Below are positions 6,042-9,884 of a stretch of DNA of 9,884 nt, one piece after another. Under the pieces are notes generated by a model. It was not told the origin of the DNA, searched no databases, and saw nothing but the letters and a program-made list of their open reading frames with translations. Numbering within the stretch: position 1 is the first letter of the stretch; each line of letters starts with the position of its first letter. This DNA is from Verrucomicrobiaceae bacterium (GTDB taxonomy: Bacteria; Verrucomicrobiota; Verrucomicrobiia; Verrucomicrobiales; Akkermansiaceae). The stretch covers positions 1 through 9,884 of the forward strand of contig JAIXVN010000413.1 in the NCBI GenBank assembly GCA_027483005.1, written 5' to 3'. A program made the translations under genes and the position numbers.

Positions 6042-7442
6042 CAGATTCCTCAACGAAGTGGTGGCGTCGCCGAGCTTGCCGGTCTTGACCCCGGCCTTGT
6101 CGAGGAGGCCCATCCAGAGCGAGCAGAGCGGCGTGCCTTCGTCGCTGACGATGTGGCGGCCGGTGCGGAGCCCGCCGTTGGCTTTTCCGGCGACGACGAT
6201 CGGGACGTTCTTCGGATCGTGGGCATTGCCATCGCGGATTGGCGAACCGAAGGCGATCATCGAGTGGTCCAGCAAGGTGCCGTCGCCTTCCTTGATCTCC
6301 GACATTCGATCGAGCATTCCGGCATACTGCTCGACGTGCCAGCGGTTGATCTTTTCATACTGCGCGAGCTTGGTGGCGTCGTTGCTGTGATGGGAGATCT
6401 CGTGGTGGCCGCCATTGACGCCATCGAGGAAGGAAAAGTTCCGGCCGGTGACGTCGTTGCCGAACATGAAGGAGGCGACCCGGGTGGAGTCCGACCAGAA
6501 GGCCAGCACCATGAGTTCGGTCATGATGCGGCAATGCTCGGTGTGGTCGAAGCGCGGGCGTGAGTTGAGTTCCTCCTCGCGCGAGGCCTTGCCCATGCCT
6601 TTGGAGATGCGCTTGTCGAGGGCGTCCATCTGTTTGAGCAGCTCGGCGGGAAGGTTCTCCCCGGCTCCAAGCGTGGCGGCTTCCTGTTCGATGCGGCGTT
6701 CGACCTCGCGGATGGATTCGAGGTACTGCTCGAGCTTCTGCTTGTCAGCCGTGCCGAGTTTTCCCTGGAGGCGCTTGGCATCGGACTGGACGAGATCGAG
6801 CACCGACTTGTCAGCAGAGGCCTGCTTTCCGGCATTGGCGGAAGGCGCGCGGAACAGGCGGTCGAAGGCGACGCGGGGATTGATCTCGCAGGGCAGCGGG
6901 ACGGTGGAGGTTTTCCACGAAATGTGGGAGCCGTAGAGACGGGTGTAGTTGACGTTGGTGTCGATGCCGGAGGTGATCGGCTCGGTGCCGAGTTCCAAGG
7001 ATGGAAGCTTGGTGCTGTTGCCGATCTGCGAGGCGGCGATCTGATCCATCGACACGCCGTTGGCGTTGATGTCGGAGCCGGTGGTCTTGGTGATCGTGGT
7101 GCCGGTGAGCCAGCCTGCGGTCTTCACGTAGTGGCCGTCGCCGGTGAACGAGGCCTTGTTCTGGAGGCCCGTGAAAATGAGCAGATCCTCGCGATGTTTC
7201 TCAAGCGGCGAGAGGATCGGCGAAAGCTTGAAGCGCGAGCCGTCACCTTCCGGCGTCCAACGGTCGGCCCGGACTCCGTTCGGCATGTAAAACAGGCCGA
7301 TGCGGACCGGATAGGAACCACCGAGCCCGGCTGCGAGCACGGGTCGCATCGCCTCCAGGAACGGCAGGGCGAGCGTGGCTCCGGCACCGCGAAGGAAACT
7401 GCGGCGAGGAAGGAGCCATTGGTTGAGATTCAGGTTCGACAT
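6036..7442 (-). CDS. DUF1552 family Tat-exported protein
   Basis: A 468-residue protein with a twin-arginine leader: PRRSFLRGAG at residues 12-21, a hydrophobic stretch ATLALPFLEA, and probable cleavage near VLAAG (residues 35-39). The mature part starts with the family's characteristic RIGLFYMPNGV (48-57), followed by WTPEG. It is full length for DUF1552, with a typical ending LGDATTSLRNLG. The family has no established biochemical activity; it is common in Planctomycetes and Verrucomicrobiota beside DUF1592-type cytochrome proteins, as here. The Tat signal implies folding, possibly with a cofactor, before export (inference). It begins 45 bp after the DUF1592 gene, so cotranscription is likely. 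The preceding message is pyrimidine-rich and lacks a Shine-Dalgarno. The stop codon lies at the edge of the right inverted repeat. Confidence 0.92.
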   Translation of the reverse strand: MSNLNLNQWLLPRRSFLRGAGATLALPFLEAMRPVLAAGLGGSYPVRIGLFYMPNGVRADRWTPEGDGSRFKLSPILSPLEKHREDLLIFTGLQNKASFTGDGHYVKTAGWLTGTTITKTTGSDINANGVSMDQIAASQIGNSTKLPSLELGTEPITSGIDTNVNYTRLYGSHISWKTSTVPLPCEINPRVAFDRLFRAPSANAGKQASADKSVLDLVQSDAKRLQGKLGTADKQKLEQYLESIREVERRIEQEAATLGAGENLPAELLKQMDALDKRISKGMGKASREEELNSRPRFDHTEHCRIMTELMVLAFWSDSTRVASFMFGNDVTGRNFSFLDGVNGGHHEISHHSNDATKLAQYEKINRWHVEQYAGMLDRMSEIKEGDGTLLDHSMIAFGSPIRDGNAHDPKNVPIVVAGKANGGLRTGRHIVSDEGTPLCSLWMGLLDKAGVKTGKLGDATTSLRNLG

Positions 7443-7487
7443 GGGAGAAGATTCAAGAGGTCAGGATTCAAGACTCAAGAGAAGAGG
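7443..7487. repeat. Short purine/pyrimidine-biased direct repeats between the DUF1592 and DUF1552 genes
   Basis: The 45 bp spacer is almost all purine plus TC on the plus strand, so the minus-strand message here is pyrimidine-rich. GATTCAAGA appears twice (7450-7458 and 7465-7473), with a related GACTCAAGA directly after; AGAGGTCA also appears twice, the second copy ending over the DUF1592 stop. No Shine-Dalgarno precedes the DUF1552 ATG. The repeats may be slippage products or a translation-coupling leader; function unknown. Confidence 0.45.
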
Positions 7488-9344
7488 TCACCGTTTGGCA
7501 CTGCGGTTCTGGAAGGGATGGGACTCGACGATGCTGAGGATGAGCGACTGCGTTTTCAGGTCGTTTTGCCGCAGCTTTTTCACAAGGTCGATGATGACAG
7601 GTTCATCGTAGTATTCAAGTGGCCTTCCGAGGGCGTAGGCGAGCATCTTCCGGGCGATGTTGCGGAGGAAGAGTTCGTCGGACTCCAAAAGGAGCTTTTT
7701 CAGTTCGGAGGGGGTGGAAAAGGTGATGTCGCCGGGCAGCCGGGCCATGGAATCGACCGGTTTGCCGTTGGCATCGGTGCTGCGCCAGCGGCCGATGGCG
7801 TCGAAGTTCTCCAGCCCGAAGCCGAGCGGGTCGATTTTTTCATGACAACCCGCGCAGTTCGGCTGCTTGCGGTGCTGTTCGAGTTGCTCGCGGAAGCTGA
7901 GTTTGGCGGCGGACTTGTCGTCGGCGGGGAGCACGCCGGCATTTGGCGGCGGAGGGGGTGGTGGCGTGCCGAGGAGGTTGTTGAGGATCCATTTTCCGCG
8001 CTTCACCGGGCTGGTGCGGAGAGGCATCGAGGTGGTGGTGAGAATCGAGGCCTGGCCGATGATGCCGCCGCGGTTTGGATCGGTGAGGGGGACTTTCCGC
8101 ATTTGCGGGCCACTGACGCCGGCGATGCCGTAGTGGGTGGCGAGTTCCTCGTTGACGAAGGTGTAATCGGCGGAGACGAGGTCGAGGACCGGACGGTTGG
8201 CGCGGATGAGATTGGAGAAAAAGTCCACCGATTCGCGATACATGGCGCTGCGCAGGCCGGGCGTGAAGGTCGGGTAGCGCTTCGGGTCAGGCTCGGCGAC
8301 TTCGCGGAGTTCGTCGAAGCCGAGCCACTGACCGGCGAAGTAACGCGACATCGACTCGGCCTTCGGGTCAGCCAGCATCCGCAGGACTTCGCTGCGGAGC
8401 ACGGCGGGGTCGGAGAGCTTGCCGTCATTGGCGAGCTTGAACAAGGCGCGGTCGGGCATCGAGGCCCAGAGGAAATAGGAAAGTCGGCTGGCGAGTTCGA
8501 AGTCGCTGATGCGCCATTCGGTTTTCCCCGGCTGATCGGCCTCGAAGCGGAACAGGAACGACGGATGCACCAGCAGCGACTGAAGCGGCAGGCGCAGGGC
8601 GTCTTCGTAGCTGGCCCCGGCAGCGAGCTGCTTTTGGAAAAGCGCGAGCATTGGAGCGAGCTCGTCGTCGGTGACCTTGCGGCGGAAGGCGAGCGAGGCC
8701 TGGACGGTCAATACTCCGCGCGCGGCCTTTTCGGGCGGAAGCTTCTCCGTCGGCGTCATCAGGATCACCCGCGACTTCCGCTCGGGACTGGCATAGACCG
8801 ATTCGATGACCTTCTTTGACGCGGCGAGGTATTTCTCCAGCAAGGAGGGCTGCACAAAGAGCGAATCCCCCACATTGTCGAAGCCCTCGCCCCCTGCCCC
8901 GTCTTCGGGAAACTCACGACCGGCTTGGAAATCGATTCCGAACAGCTCGCGGACCGTCAGATTGTATTCGTTGCGATTCAGGCGACGAACGGTCGGCCGA
9001 CCCGGATTGCGCGGAAAATTCCCCTCCTCGAGAGACTTCAGCACCGCTCGAAGCTCGCTGACCACCGCCTTGCGCTCGTCGTCCGAGGGATGTTCCTCGG
9101 CATCCCGTGGTGGCATCTTGCGGTTTTCCACCTGACCGGCGAGCGACTTCAGGAACTGGTGCTGCTGGTAGGCGCCGAGCGTGGAGGTCAGCGTGTGGAC
9201 GTCGATCCCGCCTTTCGACTCCTTCTCGTCGTGACACTCGTAGCAGTATTTCTGCAGGAAAGGTGCCGCCTTTTCGGCAAAACGGTCCTGCGCGGCGAGG
9301 AGGCCGCTGGAGAGAAGCAGGGCAATCGGAGTGAGACAGCGCAT
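7488..9344 (-). CDS. DUF1592-family secreted cytochrome-like protein (PSCyt1–DUF1587–1595–1592–1588–1585)
   Basis: A 618-residue secreted protein; the signal peptide is residues 1-18 (cut after LLAA). Domains in order: a planctomycete-type cytochrome c segment with CYECH (C34, C37, H38) and the KMPPRDAEEHPSDDE stretch; DUF1587 around 118-140 (RRLNRNEYNLTVRELFGID); DUF1595 around 211-260 (LAFRRKVTDDEL); DUF1592 around 260-400 (LLVHPSFLFRFE, RLSYFLWASMPD); DUF1588 around 425-515, with SMPLRTSPVKRG, seven consecutive prolines (461-467) and a second heme-type motif CAGCH (C497, C500, H501) before EKIDPLGFGLENFD; DUF1585 around 540-612 (ARKMLAYALGRPLEYYDE). Two CxxCH motifs suggest covalent heme. 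Many relatives are longer because of an extra domain between DUF1587 and DUF1595; this one has only about 70 residues there. Redox or polymer-degradation roles are proposed for the family but unproven. It lies between queD and DUF1552 with short gaps. No Shine-Dalgarno is seen. Confidence 0.93.
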   Translation of the reverse strand: MRCLTPIALLLSSGLLAAQDRFAEKAAPFLQKYCYECHDEKESKGGIDVHTLTSTLGAYQQHQFLKSLAGQVENRKMPPRDAEEHPSDDERKAVVSELRAVLKSLEEGNFPRNPGRPTVRRLNRNEYNLTVRELFGIDFQAGREFPEDGAGGEGFDNVGDSLFVQPSLLEKYLAASKKVIESVYASPERKSRVILMTPTEKLPPEKAARGVLTVQASLAFRRKVTDDELAPMLALFQKQLAAGASYEDALRLPLQSLLVHPSFLFRFEADQPGKTEWRISDFELASRLSYFLWASMPDRALFKLANDGKLSDPAVLRSEVLRMLADPKAESMSRYFAGQWLGFDELREVAEPDPKRYPTFTPGLRSAMYRESVDFFSNLIRANRPVLDLVSADYTFVNEELATHYGIAGVSGPQMRKVPLTDPNRGGIIGQASILTTTSMPLRTSPVKRGKWILNNLLGTPPPPPPPNAGVLPADDKSAAKLSFREQLEQHRKQPNCAGCHEKIDPLGFGLENFDAIGRWRSTDANGKPVDSMARLPGDITFSTPSELKKLLLESDELFLRNIARKMLAYALGRPLEYYDEPVIIDLVKKLRQNDLKTQSLILSIVESHPFQNRSAKR

Positions 9345-9385
9345 CGGAAGGCAGATCGCTTAACGCCATCAACGCCGGCCCCCTT

Positions 9386-9751
9386 TCAGAACTCGCCCCG
9401 GAACGAGCAGCGGGCGGTCGGGGTCTCGTAGATCACGATTTCCGCCAATCCCGGCAAATCGGGCTCCAGCTTCCGCCAGAACCAGGCCGCCATGCGCTCG
9501 ATCGTCGGGCTTTCCAGGCCGGGGACGTCGTTCAGGTAGCCGTGGTCGAGCTGGTCGATCAGCGGCTCCATCGCCTGGGAGATCCGCTTGTGGTCATAAA
9601 CCCAGCCAATGCTCTCATCCACCTCGCCCTCGATCGAAATCTCGATCTTGAAGCTGTGGCCGTGCATCCGGCGGCACTTGTGGTCGTCCGGCAGGCTCGG
9701 CAGGGTGTGGGCGGCTTCAAACCGGAAATCCTTCGTCAATCGGGCTCGCAT
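9386..9751 (-). CDS. queD: 6-carboxy-5,6,7,8-tetrahydropterin synthase (QueD/PTPS family)
   Basis: A 121-residue cytoplasmic enzyme of normal length for QueD. It converts 7,8-dihydroneopterin triphosphate to 6-carboxytetrahydropterin, the second step toward preQ0 and queuosine. The zinc ligands are H15 (FEAAH), H30 and H32 (MHGHSF). The catalytic cysteine is C26 (KCRRMHGH), the Asp/His pair is D69-H70 (QLDHGYLND), and the pterin-anchoring glutamate is E109 (IYETPT). All of these family residues are present, so it should be active. A eukaryotic-type PTPS role in tetrahydrobiopterin synthesis is less likely given the short length and the CxxxHGH arrangement. No other queuosine gene is in the window. 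The DUF1592 gene follows after 41 bp, and carA is divergent. No Shine-Dalgarno is seen before the ATG. Confidence 0.93.
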   Translation of the reverse strand: MRARLTKDFRFEAAHTLPSLPDDHKCRRMHGHSFKIEISIEGEVDESIGWVYDHKRISQAMEPLIDQLDHGYLNDVPGLESPTIERMAAWFWRKLEPDLPGLAEIVIYETPTARCSFRGEF

Positions 9752-9856
9752 GCCGGAAGCCTAGGGAAATCGAAGCCGCTTCGTCATTCGCAAATTCACC
9801 TTTGTCATTCTCTTGCATCGCCGGATCGCCCCCCCTACGGTCCCGCCCGCCGCGCC
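9752..9856. promoter_or_regulatory. Divergent control region between queD and carA
   Basis: These 105 bp must hold both promoters. A 13 bp hyphenated palindrome CGAAGCCGCTTCG lies at 9771-9783. GTCATTC occurs twice (9783-9789 and 9804-9810), 21 bp apart, i.e. two helical turns on the same face. For carA, TTGCAT (9813-9818) and TACGGT (9836-9841) are 17 bp apart and would leave a leader of only about 10 nt before ATG at 9857; each matches consensus at about half its positions. For queD, TAGGCT (9758-9763, minus strand) is a weak -10 candidate. No riboswitch-like structure was recognised. Confidence 0.4.
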
Positions 9857-9884
9857 ATGAAAGCCATCCTTGCTCTAGAAGACG
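9857..9884 (+). CDS. carA: Carbamoyl-phosphate synthase small subunit, N-terminus only
   Basis: ATG at 9857 opens a plus-strand frame reading MKAILALED, with the next codon starting G, before the window ends. This matches the usual CarA start (a short beta strand followed by LEDG). CarA is the glutamine amidotransferase subunit that supplies ammonia to CarB for carbamoyl phosphate in arginine and pyrimidine synthesis. Only nine complete codons are visible, so the call rests on that short motif and on the position directly after a promoter-like region. No Shine-Dalgarno is present (CCGCGCC precedes ATG). Confidence 0.55.

Noticed and set aside
5763..6563. A plus-strand 266-codon frame bridging the DUF4375 upstream region and the DUF1552 3' end
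   Set aside because: It joins unrelated intergenic and antisense sequence, covers the inverted repeat, and lacks any protein motif.
6924..8819. A 631-codon plus-strand open frame antisense to the DUF1592 and DUF1552 genes
   Set aside because: It overlaps two clearly homologous minus-strand genes and the spacer between them, its translation shows no family motif, and long antisense frames are expected where GC-rich third positions avoid stops.
9752..9856. A preQ1 riboswitch ahead of queD
   Set aside because: queD is an early pathway gene, and I see no preQ1-type pseudoknot pattern (C-rich loop with A-rich tail) in the short upstream region.

Overview
The window is GC-rich bacterial DNA, most likely from the Verrucomicrobiota (inference). 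The clues are an adjacent pair made of a DUF1587-to-DUF1585 cytochrome-like protein and a Tat-exported DUF1552 protein, a very large secreted protein with MBG-type repeats, and start codons that mostly lack Shine-Dalgarno sequences. Nearly everything is on the minus strand, with one divergent gene beginning at the right edge.

Right to left, in the direction of minus-strand transcription: a short divergent control region (9752-9856) separates carA (+, only its first codons are present) from queD (−, 9386-9751). queD is followed after 41 bp by a two-heme-motif DUF1592-family protein (7488-9344), and after another 45 bp by DUF1552 (6036-7442). These three could share a transcript. From about 6041 down to 5221 lies a less GC-rich islet with one small DUF4375 (DMP19-like) gene. 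The islet is bounded by imperfect inverted repeats, 27 of 30 positions identical, each with a hairpin core. The right repeat starts within the DUF1552 stop codon. Beyond the islet is a 185 bp non-coding stretch with a doubtful gene remnant. Then comes the dominant feature, a minus-strand reading frame open from 5035 to the left edge (at least 1678 codons).

That frame encodes a secreted glycoside hydrolase family 74 (xyloglucanase-type) enzyme. Both expected catalytic aspartates are visible (D59 and D437). The second GH74 propeller is interrupted by about 331 residues made of six 55-56 residue NHL repeats, after which the GH74 fold resumes. C-terminal to the enzyme are a carbohydrate-binding-like beta-sandwich, two MBG-type repeats, a lectin-like sandwich and the start of another MBG/Ig-like module that runs off the window. 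The nested NHL domain is the most unusual thing here; the inverted-repeat-bounded DUF4375 islet is second.

Functionally, the window combines extracellular polysaccharide attack (GH74), an envelope protein pair of unknown biochemical role (DUF1592/DUF1552), and housekeeping functions (queuosine/deazapurine precursor synthesis and, divergently, carbamoyl phosphate synthesis).
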